Below, in pieces: positions 1 through 13,110 of a stretch of 64,000 bases of DNA. A program made the translations under genes and the position numbers. The DNA lies in assembly GCA_020002185.1 (NCBI GenBank), contig CM034533.1, positions 68,484,119 to 68,548,118 of the forward strand. Reading direction: 5' to 3'. Each line of letters begins with the position of its first letter. Within the stretch, counting starts at the first letter, position 1. The notes beneath the pieces are model-generated. The model did no database searches, had not been told where the DNA came from, and worked only from the letters and a program-made list of their open reading frames with translations. This DNA is from Paraescarpia echinospica (taxonomy: Eukaryota; Annelida; Polychaeta; Sabellida; Siboglinidae).

Positions 1-2278
1 GGATGTAAGTAACCAACCATCTGTTTAGTTGTATCCATTTATATGATATTCCAAAAAGTATCGTTTTTATTTTTCAAGTTCACAAATGGCGGTGAGATAG
101 AATTTCATTTCATGTTATTTGGACACGTCATCACACGGTCTGCAGTGTAGATAAGGTTATGTATTTAGTCTGTCACATTGTCACACACTGATAACCAACA
201 GAGGAATATGTTAACTTAAAATCGTTCTTTTAATTACAAAGTTCGGTGTACACATTTACATAAAACGTTCAACAGTGACGTCAAGTGGACACGTAACTGA
301 ATTGTACCTTTTTCTTGACCAGTGCTGATCACTGACACGTTACACTGTTGAAACGAATGGCACGTCGATTATCATCAAATTAGACATCAATCCACGAACA
401 CATCTAGTTCCCATGTTCAACGATTTATCCAGGTGGAAAGTTCGTCTCCCTTTTCTCTCTAGAACACTCTCGCTTGGCGTGTTTAAACGCGGCCGCACAA
501 AGGAAATGTTCAATTGCGTGTGAAAACACCGCCTTTGACGAGATACAAAACGGGGGTAACTAGTCGCCCGTGTTCTCGCGGTTGACAAGATGATTTTCGA
601 CCGGTTAGAGACGTGAAATGATCGATGAAATTAGGCGATTGCCGCACACCGACTTCATAGCTTCGGGGCCTCTCTTCTGCGCCTTTGTTCGTCGCGTTTA
701 TCTCCGAGCAATTAACTCCGACGTTCACTATGTACGTTGCTCGTTCACATGGTCCGTCGACCTCTGGCTTCAATGTACTCCCACCGAGGACGTCTCCGTG
801 CATAGTGCTGTAGGCGTTTTATATACAATATATTTATGCACTTGTTCCAAGGTGTCGACTGCCATTCATGTTGTAACTGGGGAGGGTCAGCTTGTGTGGG
901 AACCCAACTTGTGTACACAGTAAAGTAGCACAGGCGTGACAAGTATAGGGATATATTCTGCTAGGACGGGTTCCATGCTAGGTCAACCAATGGCCCATAC
1001 CAATACATGACTGTGATGCTCCCACATATAAATGTACGAGCGAATGGGTCGCACGAGTGCTACTGAATGGCCCACGTGTCGTAACAGGGTTCATGATCAC
1101 CAGTCGTGCTCACTCAAATTATAGGATACGACATTCAACGATTCACACCAAGGAGCTGATTTCTTTAGTCCATCACAGGAGGCTCTAAGATGTCAACTTT
1201 GTTAACCCTCTCTCCTTGTAGTACCAACACTAGGCAAATACGCCCACGTTTCACTGATGCTAATATCCAGTTCGGCGAATACCCTGAAACTCGTTCAATT
1301 TAATCAAATGTGAACTCCTCTGCGTCATAGAATAGTCTATAAATTATCGTCTACACGTTGAATTGACGATCAACGATTATATAATATATTATACTAGTAA
1401 ATGGTAACAATAATTGTAGGATTTTTTTCCATACGAGATGCAGACAACTACGATGGAATCTAGTGTCGACTTCCGGTCAAAGTGGATGACCATCTGGTAC
1501 AGAGGATGACGTATAGACGACACATACCACTTCCCACGGGAGGGGACGAGCTGACCTTGCTGTAGTATATGTGCTTTCTAGTTTAACAGACATTTGTGCA
1601 CGACAACTGTTTTTCATTAGTTTGCCACGTTGCAAATAGCACCGACGTAAACATATAATGTTAACAGCGTTTGTCGCTTGAAAAGAAAAGAACCTCCTGA
1701 AATAAAAAGGAAAGTTGTACAATCTCAGCTACGACATGGTGATGTTGAATATCGTTGAATGGTTCTCGTTGTTTTTTTTGCGCATGCCATGACGTGACCC
1801 AATGTATCATAACATTTTCTGAAAGCTTTTGTCTACTTCAGGATAACAGCACTTTTTTTTAATGTCGCGGAACGGGTGACCTCATCAGTAGGCAACTGTC
1901 CGGGGGGTTTGGCGCACCAGGTTCACGGAGACGAGAAAAACAAATTGTTTCTTTGATCGTGGTGTTCGTTCTGATGAATTATTGTATTTCGCGTGTCGTG
2001 ATTGTTCATCCGTTCAGGAAATTAATTAATCGTTTGTTGCTGATGCTAATTGACCTGCAGATGCGAGCGACATGATCCGTGTTGGCTGCTTTTAAGTAGT
2101 CAATAAAGCGTGCTTGTACTCTCAACGCTGAACGCGTAGCCACTTCAAGAGTCCTGTCAGATGTATGTGTTTAAACAATTCTAAGCCTAGAGTAACTAAA
2201 CAATGTCATAAAAGTATGAATCCGACGTTTACAACGTAACTCCGCTACTCTGACTATGAAATAAATATTGGACAACCG
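1..2278. other. Non-coding stretch, no gene recognised
   Basis: Only short overlapping reading frames on both strands occur here, none resembling a known protein or showing a convincing exon with splice sites. CpG dinucleotides are frequent. No RNA gene or transposon was recognised. An unrecognised 5' exon of a neighbouring gene cannot be excluded. Confidence 0.5.
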
Positions 2279-2358
2279 CAGGCAGGCGGGCAGGAGGCAG
2301 GCGACAGGCGGCAGGCGGCAGGCGGCAGGCGGCAGGGCGGCAGGCAGGCAGGCAGGCA
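2279..2358. repeat. GGCAGGC-type G-rich minisatellite
   Basis: About 80 bp of tandem 7-bp GGCAGGC-like units with 4-bp (GGCA) slippage variants. The strand is strongly G-rich against C, so it could form G-rich secondary structure. Short reading frames across it on either strand, rich in arginine or in proline and alanine, are by-products of the repeat. Confidence 0.9.
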
Positions 2359-4646
2359 AAGCGGTAGCTCAACCAGATACAACAGGCTGTCATATATGGT
2401 TATCAATAAGTCAGTACAATTTAATTCCTTTCGACACGCCGATCTTATTCAGTGCACATTCGGACTGTCCACTGCACACTAGGTAGTCTCTCCATAATAC
2501 GCAGAGGAGATGACAGCTTCCCGAATGCGGCATGGCCACGACATTCTGGCCATGTATATACCTTCACCCAGCTCTCCCCACAAAGACAACGCCACCTGTT
2601 GTGTTCGCTCTCACTGCCCCGAGGTAATCGTTGGTGGGGCAAATATTGACAGTGGTGACGGTTGAATTGCCGTAGATGACCGCCTGACAGTCCCCTGTCT
2701 CCACTTTGTCATCCCTCTCAATGACACTAATTACCGCCTGTCGACGGAAGACAGTCGACGTGTATCTCCAATGGCTCGTCACGTCACGTAGCTGATGACA
2801 CACTGGCCGTGTCCAGATGGTGGAGGGGCGAAGTTCTGGATGTAAAGTCACAGAAAACGTCACAACTTTAATAAAATTCTTTATATTTATAATATAAGTT
2901 AAAATACAAAATATAAAACAATACATATATAGTGACTGCTGGTTACAGATCATATTGTTATCGTATCCACTTGTGAATATTAATTGTGCGCAATTAACAG
3001 TGAATGTCTGCAAAACTGTGGCAGGCTTTCGTCGGAATATTCGTCTCAATCGTCTAACACCGCTGTGCTCATTTAGCAGTTAAGTATGCAAGAATGTTGG
3101 AGAGATTTTTTGGGAGTAGTCGTCATTTAAAATCATAAAATTTTGTTGTGGTCAGTAATCAGAGAAATGTTCAATAATGATTTTTGGGACTACTAATCTT
3201 CAAATAATATAATGTTGATATTTTAATTCTGCAACGTTGCACCCCAACCAAAAGTGTGGCCCGCACATTTCCAGTCCTCGTTAGACATTGTGTGGAATTT
3301 ATTAGTTTGTTTAGAACGTTTAGAACTTGTCTAGAACGAATTTACTACGTTAAGAAAAATCCCCTTAATTACACTATACGCCGGTATTTATTTTAATATG
3401 GGTAAAGGAAGAGGGTGACGCCAGCTTGATTCAATGAAGACAGTCATAAATTCAGCAATAAACCCGGTCAATTGCTGCGTGGTTTCTGCGCTGAATGCAC
3501 CTATAATTAATATGCTATTTGGGAGCAATTTCTGGAATGGGTATCCAATTGTCGCTCACTAATGTGTAACGGCTGGGAAACGAACCTACGTGTGCTCTAG
3601 AAATCACCAATTGAAACCGTCAATCAAAGAGGACGTGTGTCGCCACCATTGGTGCCACCTGTCTACGCCAGAGAAGACTACTTGACTCAATATGGCAGAG
3701 ACGTTTGCATTATTGTTATCGCAAAACACCAATGCTTACCTTTTCGTTGTATTTAATCTGTTTTGGTCCCCTTCCTTTCACTGCTGACTAAGTTTAATGA
3801 TACATCACTCCTTTTATGAACTAGTTCGATATTTACTCCTATTACGGACCCAAATTTTGAATAACAGTGGAATGCTGATGCATGTTTCTCATATTAAAAA
3901 GTTTCAAATGTGCTACAAATCTGCGTCGACCTAATCCTGACGTAAGCCTGATTCCAATCATTGTTTCGTAATCCATGTGCTGGTTGAATGTTTTTTGTCG
4001 TGGGAGAACAACGAGTATGCTACCTGCATAATTGCTCTTTATTAGTTCGACGCCAGCACCGATAAAAGGCAGCGGGATGCCGCACGCGGGAAGGTCGAGC
4101 TATAAATCAACGTAATGTCTTGCCCGTACGCTCGCCGTCGCGAATTAATAGTAATCGCGTCGACAATAGCAAATGCGAGGGTTGCGAGATAAAACGATGG
4201 AGTTATTATTCCCTGATCGAAACAGTTTGTTCGTCCTTAACGGGACGTGTTAAAATGAATTCCAAGCGCAGGTTGGAATGTGCCACGTGACCCGATTGTC
4301 TCGCAGTATCTCGCTGCCTATAGAAACGTTTCAATCGTCTCACACATTACTTTTAAAAAATGGCTGTAGGAAAATAAATAGGAGACGGCAACGAGTCAAA
4401 GGGACTGCAACAAAGCGATATTTAAAGCACAACACGTTGTAAAGGTTGCGGAATAGTACACGCACGCATGTCTGTTTTTTGGCTATATTGCTGGAGGGAT
4501 ACTTTAGAATGAACAAACACACGTCACCACTTTACCTTAAACAGGTCTTTGTCTACTTCCCTTGTTCTCTTGCGGGGTGTTGTTCACGTCACTTAGCGTC
4601 TGTTCTGCCTTCTTTTCTCGGTCTTTCTCGGTCTTCCACAGTGATC
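2359..4646. other. Non-coding stretch, no gene recognised
   Basis: The longest frame is 161 codons on the - strand (2564-3049). It has no recognisable domain, an uneven composition and no homologue that I recognise, so it is treated as chance. The rest is ordinary AT-rich intergenic or intronic sequence. Confidence 0.5.
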
Positions 4647-4682
4647 TATATATATTTATATATATATATATATATATATATA
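4647..4682. repeat. (TA)n microsatellite
   Basis: An alternating TA run with a single TTTA interruption. Confidence 0.95.
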
Positions 4683-6051
<1,369 letters not shown>

Positions 6052-6055
6052 CGAC

Positions 6056-6335
6056 GGTTCGAATCCTGTGCGGCGGTGTCGAACCTTGGGCAAGTTCGTT
6101 TACTCTACATTGCTTCAGTTCACTCAACTGTATGAATGAGTACCTGACTATGGACAGTGGTAGATATTTGTGTACGAATAATCTTCGCGCATTAATTGCA
6201 GCGTGACTGAATGCTTCCAAGAAAAGTCGAGATGGTGTTCGATTGAACAGGTCTGTCAGGGAGTAAAATGTAAAGCGCTTTGAGGAGTCCTGAGGACTGG
6301 ATACTGCGCTATATAAGAACTTACCTTTACTTTAA
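6056..6335 (+). mobile_element. tRNA-derived CORE-SINE (MIR-like), copy 1
   Basis: Seen: an exact RNA polymerase III B-box match (GGTTCGAATCC, 6057-6067), then ACCTTGGGCAAGTT (6083-6096), a stretch ending GAGTACCTG, and a 3' tail with GTAAAGCGCTTTGAG and GCGCTATATAAG (about 6270-6318). Established: the order B box, CCTTGGGCAAG, GTACCT, then AAAGCGCTT is that of the CORE-SINE superfamily, of which mammalian MIR is a member. The A box is missing because the microsatellite occupies its place. Copies at 8217-8391 and 42341-42551 share the same order of words, so this is a dispersed family. It is the best preserved of the three. Confidence 0.8.
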
Positions 6336-6384
6336 AATAACTATATTAAAACAGCCGATATGGGTTTAGAAAATTCATTCCACT

Positions 6385-7432
6385 GAACTGGCGACCCTTG
6401 AAATTATAGATAGAATTATACAAGACATTCATTATTCAACACGCCAATGAATATATATCTTAACTTATAAAAAAAACTTGTAACACGATTGATCACAATA
6501 ACATTATACTGTTACATAAACTAAAACACTACGGATTTAATAGTGAAGCGCTAGGTTTCTGCAAAGGTTATTTACTCAATCGCAAACGAAAACATCAAAT
6601 GTGAATAAAGTGTTATCTCCACCGATATTCCTCAGGGATCAATTTCGAAACCCCTCTTATTTATAATTTACATAAATGATGTAGCTCTTTCTAATAACCT
6701 ATTTAAATTTATAATAATGATGGTACGACTCTCTAACTAGTACATAAAATAGTTTTGGCGGTCCATATATATGAATCCAAAGTAATAATGTCAATATAGA
6801 ACTTAATAAGATTGGTAACTGGCTAAAAGACAACAAACTTTCATTGAATGTAAAGAAAGCTAAATTCATGATATTTACATGCCTCAAAAAAATTGAAATC
6901 CCCTTGTTGGAAATAGATGAGGAAAACATTGATTGTGTAAATAATTTTTTTATTTTGAATATAACCGAAACACTGTTTACCTAAAACATATTATTTATTA
7001 CGTACACGTCCGTCATTCTTCCTCATATTAATTATGGTATTCTATTATGGGGTCTCCTAGCACACCGGGTTGTTAATTTGAAGAAAAAAAGCGATCAGAA
7101 TAATTTATGTGAGTAAATATAACGCACGTACAGATCCGATTTTTAAGAAACTCAGATTCCTAAAACTGGATGATATTTATAAAATGCAGCAACTTAAATA
7201 TTATTATAAATTAGTCAGTCACCACCTACCAGAATATTTATGTCATATCCCTTACTTATGTAATTTTGAAATCCATCAACACTACACACGAGGAATAACT
7301 AACCTGTTTATTCCCAGATGCAATCACGAATATACAAAAAAATATATACAACACAAGATTATCATTGATAAAATTTATACACACAGATTATCTGGTTTCA
7401 TCACTTATATTGAAACTAATTATGAATTATAA
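6385..7432 (+). mobile_element. Degenerate non-LTR retrotransposon (reverse transcriptase to 3' end)
   Basis: Broken + strand frames read like a jockey/CR1-type reverse transcriptase. Near 6480-6600 there is a FDTIDHN-like segment (expected FDTVDH); at 6620-6700 an IPQGSISKPL segment followed by FIIYINDV; near 6810-6945 an NWLKDNKLSLNVKKAKFM segment. The open frame 7109-7432 (107 codons) resembles the C-terminal thumb/tail region of these polymerases (DPIFKKLRFLKLDDIYK). The YADD catalytic box is not intact and there are multiple frameshifts. It is 5'-truncated, very AT-rich and long dead. The exact clade is unresolved. Confidence 0.75.
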
Positions 7433-8216
7433 ATCCCACTGCATTGTCCACAATTGTTATGTATGTAACACATAATCGTATACAATACGTCATATAACTA
7501 TATATTAATTTTGTATTTTTATATTTATGTACTAGCATTGAAATACATGATTAGTATTAATATTTATTATTATTCGCTTTATTTTTTGTTAAAAGGGGGC
7601 TCCCATGTTTGCGACACGGTATGTCTTAATGGGAGTCTCCTTCTCCTTCATGTTTATGTAAGTTATTTCAATTTATACATGTATGTACGTAGTTATGGTC
7701 AAAGTAAATATGTATGTGCGTGCGTGCACGCGTGGTGTGTGTTAACGTTTTCCTGTGAGAGGATTTGCGTATCTGGCGCAAACCTTTCAGGGGATCATTT
7801 ATAATCCCTCGGAAGAAAATTATCGCCTTTAAATTTTCGAAACTCCGTTTCTCCATGGGTGCCCCGGCCCCTTCCCCCTGGTGATGTCTGAGATGGCCTT
7901 AAGTACTACTAACGCCACGCGTGTTTTTGCGATAGTTACGAGGTCCGCCGATACGTCAGGGACGTTGCATTGTGGTGCCGAATATCTATAATAGGGTAAT
8001 CAGTTTCATAATAAATTCGACTCGCCCTCGTGGAGGTACAATGTAACAGTTGATAGACACAACGTCTCTGATCATTGCACATTTACATATTTACGTAACA
8101 CGCCAATAGAGACACGCTGTGCTCTAGTGTTCCGTTGTAATTACAAATGGGACGCAGCAGTATCATGGCTATACGTCGTCCTCTCAACTGTTAGAAAACC
8201 AATCTCGCTGATGTTC
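7433..8216. other. AT-rich non-coding stretch
   Basis: This may include the 3' UTR of the preceding LINE. No gene or repeat with clear borders is visible. Confidence 0.4.
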
Positions 8217-8391
8217 CAAAGCTTGGGCATTGTTCAGTCCAAATGTTTAACTGAGTACTTGTACCGTGGCTGAATACTTCCCACGATAGTCAGGTCGGTA
8301 TTTGAATAAACAGATATGCTAGAGGGTGCAGAGTAAAACACTTCGAACAGTTACAGTGAATGGATACCGCTCTATAATTATACGCAAGTAC
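8217..8391 (+). mobile_element. CORE-SINE, copy 2 (very degenerate)
   Basis: It keeps CTTGGGCA (8222-8229), a TGAGTACTTGTACC stretch, GGCTGAATACTTCCC, GCAGAGTAAAACACTTCGA and GGATACCGCTCTATAATTATA in the same order as the copies at 6056-6335 and 42341-42551. No B box remains. The border estimates are approximate. Confidence 0.65.
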
Positions 8392-8544
8392 TTCGACCAG
8401 CCTTCACACATCGCCCGTGGTGTTATTTTAGCCGATGTCGCTGTTGTCGTGGGAGGTCATAATGTGACCTTTCACTAAGTTCTGACTAATCGCTGCCACT
8501 GTGGTTGTCACTCATAGAGATTGTTGAACACAATTAGTCAAGCA

Positions 8545-8546
<2 letters not shown>

Positions 8547-8577
<31 letters not shown>

Positions 8578-8583
8578 TAGATA
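8547..8583. repeat. (AT)n followed by (GATA)n
   Basis: A pure AT run of about 27 bp continuing into about two and a half GATA units. Confidence 0.95.
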
Positions 8584-10625
8584 GCATTGTGTGGGTAAAG
8601 CTGCATTATCGGATGCGTTTAGCTCATATAATATCCAGAAATGTTCTTTACAAATATCATCGACACTAAAGTATTTTAACGATATGTAGGCCTACAGTTG
8701 TTCTAACTTCTTGGTAGCCTAAATTTCTTTTAATAAACCAAACTTTTAAAACACTCAAATAAAAATAAAAAACTTACCAATACGAACAAAACAATTGCGG
8801 TTTATTGTAAACACATGTTGATGGTAAAAACAAAAGAGTAGCCGGGTATATAGTTTATACAACATAAAGGGACTTAATGTTTAATACAATCATCCGTTGT
8901 GCCTTTGATAGTCGTTGAGCATTCTTCCATTCACGTTGTATTCCAAATATGACCAGTCTCCTATATAGGACACTAACACCTTTACGCTCAACTCGATATG
9001 CTTTCGAAAGGTTGACGTCTCTTGCGGACGAGCACTTTGATGCTGTTAAAGACTGTCAGAGCTGTTCATCATTAATCGGCCTTTTTATTACGTTTGAGAG
9101 GCGATCACACCTTGTAACCAGGCCATGTCCTCTAGCGTGCGTTGTGGTAAGCAAGGCGTTAGTTTATTGGCGTGACCGACTGTGTGAAAGTCGACCGTTG
9201 GGTAGATACGAATATATTGCGGTTGCATTCTTTCTGTGAGAGGTTATAGGGCGACCTCGCAACCAAACTGTCGCCTGTTACTTCAATGGAGGACATGATT
9301 ATCGTATTTTCCAAGTTGAAACATATATGCTATTTTTGATTTCCTTAATTCATCAGTGAAATGTACCGGTACCTGGTAATCATCATATCGAGATAGTGTC
9401 AGCTTTAGTGTGACGTTTACAGTCAGCTGGCGTATTGACTGTCTTACTGTACGAATGAGTGGGAATCAGCTGATGTATTGTCTGGTCTTTCTCTACAAGT
9501 GAGGCGGAATCAGCGTATTTATGTTATCTTTCTATACACATAAGCCACATTCGTTCAGTTGATGTATTACCTGCTCTTTCTGTACAAACGAACAGAAATC
9601 AGTTAACTGCTCTTTCTATACAGATGAGACAGAATACGGTTATGTATTGCTTGGTGTTTCTGTACAAATGAGCCAGAAACAGTTTATGTGTGTTCTGGTA
9701 TTTCTCTACAAACGAACAAGAGTCAACATGGTCGTTTTACATAAATGGGCAGTTGAAAATCTGCCTGATCATTGAGTAATAATCGACGTATTTCCCACCG
9801 GCACCGGCTCGTAGCTCGATATATTGAAATGACCGAAAGACTGAAATGGCCGCATTGTGTTTATAAATAATTGTTTTATCGACGCATTGATCGGGGCTGT
9901 GCGATAAGACAGGCACTGTTTCGTGTGTACCAACAAAAGGTCAACGGCGTGCAATACATGTAGGGCATTGTGCTGCACCAGAATGCTGACAATTGACGCT
10001 TAATTTAACTATCAATTAACGCGAATTACATGAACCACAAGAAAGAAAGTGCCCCTTGTTCGCATCGTGTCGATGGCATTGTTTACTATAGTGAGATGGA
10101 ATGCTCGTGATAAAATTAACAACCCCCAACGGCGCATTAACATGCACGCCGCACCCAATAAATGCATCTCCTGTGAGCCACACGCTAGCCTTCATCTCCG
10201 GGTCAACGTCATACTACAACGTCGGTCCACCGTCACCAAACCCTCACACCTCGGCAACTTTGTCTCGTATTTCCACGTGTTGTCAAACACTGAATAACCA
10301 CCGCGGTTCCCACCCGGCCACATATACCACGGGGGTCAACGGAATCCGCACAAAAGCACAGGCCAACGTGAACTCGCGTCTACGGTTACACTGGCGCTGT
10401 CACGCTAATTTTAGTATGGTAAATTGTCACTTTGAAACATGGCGATGAATCACTTTTTTTTGGGGGGACGCGAGTGCACCTGGTTTATTGTAGAGCTCTG
10501 GCTTTGCAAGTTAGTAGCTTCAATGCAGCCTGCAGGGGTGGGTCCATATCGGGAACAGGTTCCAACGGGTGTTCAGTGAGTCAACGAGATATCATTTTTT
10601 GATCCCGGTCTAGTACGATGCATAT
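8584..10625. other. Non-coding stretch, no gene recognised
   Basis: Short frames (for example 8949-9239 and 10101-10448) show no recognisable domain. At about 9420-9730 loosely repeated phrases occur of the type CTTTCTGTACAAATGAG...AGAATCAG with TATGTATTG. They may be a very diverged tandem repeat of about 60 bp. Confidence 0.4.
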
Positions 10626-10716
10626 ACGATCTTAGTGCGAATGATCTTCGAACGAATGATACACGATCTTCGTACGAATGATACACGATCTTAGAACGAT
10701 GGATGCACGATCCTTA
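10626..10716. repeat. Short tandem repeat, about 22-bp unit
   Basis: Four to five imperfect copies of a unit like ACGATCTTCGTACGAATGAT. The repeated words are ACGATCTT and CGAATGATAC. Confidence 0.8.
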
Positions 10717-11007
10717 TCGGATGTGTTTCGTTGTTCTTGTTTTCGGGAGCGATTCGTCCAGGAAAGAGGTTCGTTTTTGTTGTACGTGTTGAAACTAAGG
10801 TAGGACTGTTTTCGATGGCATTTAACAAAAATAATTTCATACGTATAACTTGCAATTAACAGTGGACCTTATTTTAAATAATTGTTCTATTTACTTATTT
10901 ATACGCAATTTAAATATTATTATTTATAATTTTGTATTAATACTATTTTTTATATTTTATATTGCATTCAATCAATGTTTTATTAATCTACTTTATTTAA
11001 TTGTTTA

Positions 11008-11097
11008 TATATATATATATATATATATATTAATGTAGGCCTACCTGTGATATACAGGCTCTATGGCTGCCAAGGAAATAAACTTATTATTATTATG
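11008..11097 (+). mobile_element. 3' tail of an AT-rich retroelement (tentative)
   Basis: An (AT)n run at 11008-11031 is followed by GTAGGCCTAC, GGCTGCCAAGGAAATAAA and (CTT)(ATT)n ending at 11097. AATAAA followed by an ATT-repeat tail is a common LINE/SINE 3' end. The AT-rich frame 10850-11038 upstream has no recognisable reverse-transcriptase motif, so the element type is unknown. Confidence 0.35.
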
Positions 11098-11587
11098 AAT
11101 CTAAACTGACATTAATAATTGAGCACATTTTTATTTCCCGAAGGAATGGTATTACGTCGCCGCCGTGATATATAGAAACCACAAGCACTTGGTTTCACTG
11201 GAAACCAACTCATTTATTTGTAAACGAACACTATAAGTACCACAAAAGACCCAGTTTCTTAGCTGCTGACAAGCACGGCAAATGTCGCCTACCAGTGAAG
11301 CCCTTCTTAAAAAATCACCCGACTCAAGATACGAGAGGATTAGGTTTACTAACGAGCATCCATTAGCGAGAACATTATGTCTGGTGTCTGATCAAATATG
11401 GCGTGTACAGGTACCACGAAGAAGCAGTTAGGTTGCTATGATTTACGGTAATGTTTTCTGTTCCACCATATACTGCCTTGTTCTTGGTGTGTGCTTCATT
11501 TATTACGGAAATCAATGCTCATGTGTATGCAACAAAACACAACACATGGAATCGTATATACATATAATATATATATATATATATATA

Positions 11588-11653
11588 CATCTTGAACACC
11601 CTGTTTACATCATCTTGAACACATTGTTTGTAACATCATGAACACCTTGTTTT

Positions 11654-11689
<36 letters not shown>

Positions 11690-11803
11690 AATTATATATA
11701 TATATATATAATTATACATATATATATATATATGTTGAAAACAAGATGTTCATGATGTTACAAACAATGTGTTCAAGATGATGTAAACAGGGTGTTCAAG
11801 ATG
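11588..11803. repeat. Near-perfect 216-bp palindrome with AT core
   Basis: The arms 11588-11695 and 11696-11803 are exact reverse complements apart from one mismatch seen in the non-AT part. Each arm contains three imperfect copies of an approximately 24-bp unit (CATCTTGAACACCCTGTTTA and variants) before running into alternating TA. The centre, about 11660-11731, is itself a symmetric TA/ATAATTAT structure. It can form a long hairpin or cruciform. No transposase and no obvious target duplication were seen. Confidence 0.95.
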
Positions 11804-12875
11804 TTAGGCTCGTCTCGACCATCTAGAGGTGTTTCAAGTTTCAAACACTGCACAATAAACTGTTGGGGAGGCGGAAAAAGGGTATACAAACGACGAACGA
11901 TTAAAAAAATTAATAGATGTCAAAGTAAGTGACCAGCAGTTTCTTTGTTGTTCTTCGCTCTTAGGCGGGTTCTATTAATTTACTACATTAAGGCATTCGC
12001 GTCACGGAAATGAATCACCAGAAACATGCAACGACCCGCTAATTGTTGTCTTACAGCTCGACCATCGCTGTGATGTCCGTTCACATTCACGCTAGAATGG
12101 AGCGACACATTCTTTGCGATGTTATTTGGTTAAGGATTGTTTACGCTTGGCGACAAGATTCCGGCCTTCACTTTGTTTGTGACCATTCCTCCGCACACGA
12201 CACAAAACCGAATTCCGCGTTACCTGGCAACACACGCGCTCTTTTGCGAAGTCGCTGTTTATCTTATAGAGTTCGCCATCAATGGTTCATTCGCTTATTT
12301 ACACAGCCTCGCAATTAGCAAACGTCGCCTGTCATTGTTAATGGCGCCATCGCGGAGAACCTGGGTCTATTAAATTCAAATTATGCTGACCGATTTAGAG
12401 GACGTAAGTCGACTTCCGACAGTGTGGTCGGCTAAGCCCAGATATGACTCCCTGTGTGGCAGCAGTAATGCACACATGGAACATTAGGTTAGCCTAATGT
12501 TAAAAGCATGCCGCAATGCAACGAAACGCAGCCAGAACTAACCGATAATAAATAACACACAGCACAATAAATAAGATGGCAATGATTGCATTGTCAGTGC
12601 TGCCACCTAGCGAATGCCAAATTTAATTTTGTACACCAACTCTTGGCCTTTCGTCGTTGATTAACATTGATAAAATGTTTTCCTTAACTTTACTAAGTAA
12701 TTATTTGCCGGATACTTTCACCAAACATCGCCACAATACATCGTTGTGTTTGCCGGATACATCACAATTTACCTCTGCAATTGGTCTCAAACAATGATCT
12801 AATAAAGTCAATAGAGGAACAGCGGACGGATGAAGTAACATACGCGCCGGAACAGGGGAGGGAGATTTGGGGCTG
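11804..12875. other. Non-coding stretch with one short dyad
   Basis: No gene recognised. A perfect 8-bp dyad with a 4-base loop (ACATTAGG TTAG CCTAATGT) sits at 12481-12500. The frames at 12043-12373 have no recognisable domain. Confidence 0.4.
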
Positions 12876-12901
12876 AGCCCCCACTATTTTTGGTGGGGGC
12901 T
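12876..12901. repeat. GC-rich hairpin, 9-bp perfect stem
   Basis: AGCCCCCAC (12876-12884) pairs with GTGGGGGCT (12893-12901) around an 8-nt TATTTTTG loop. It leads into G-rich, irregularly repetitive sequence (to about 13110) with recurring GTGCAA, GTTTTTGG and GGTTTCTGG words. That sequence gives a proline-rich antisense frame (12884-13141) which I do not regard as a gene. It may be the terminus of a mobile element. Confidence 0.7.
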
Positions 12902-13110
12902 GGAAATAGGATTAACTCCAATATTTAGGAAAGGGGGTGCATTTTGGATGAAACGTTTTGTGGTTTTGTGAGCCACAGGGGGTGCAAGTCGAAGTTTTTG
13001 GAGAGCCTGAAGGTGGGGTTTCTGGTGAGCTTCACGAGGTGCAAATGTAGGTTTTTGGGGATCCTCGGGGGTGGGTGCAATTGGAGGTTTCTGGGAAGTT
13101 TCAAAGACGC

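Noticed and set aside
2171..2359. Proline/alanine/cysteine-rich - strand peptide
   Set aside because: Antisense translation of the GGCAGGC minisatellite.
2564..3049. 161-codon - strand frame as a gene
   Set aside because: No recognisable family or motif, and it mixes hydrophobic and random-looking segments; best explained as chance.
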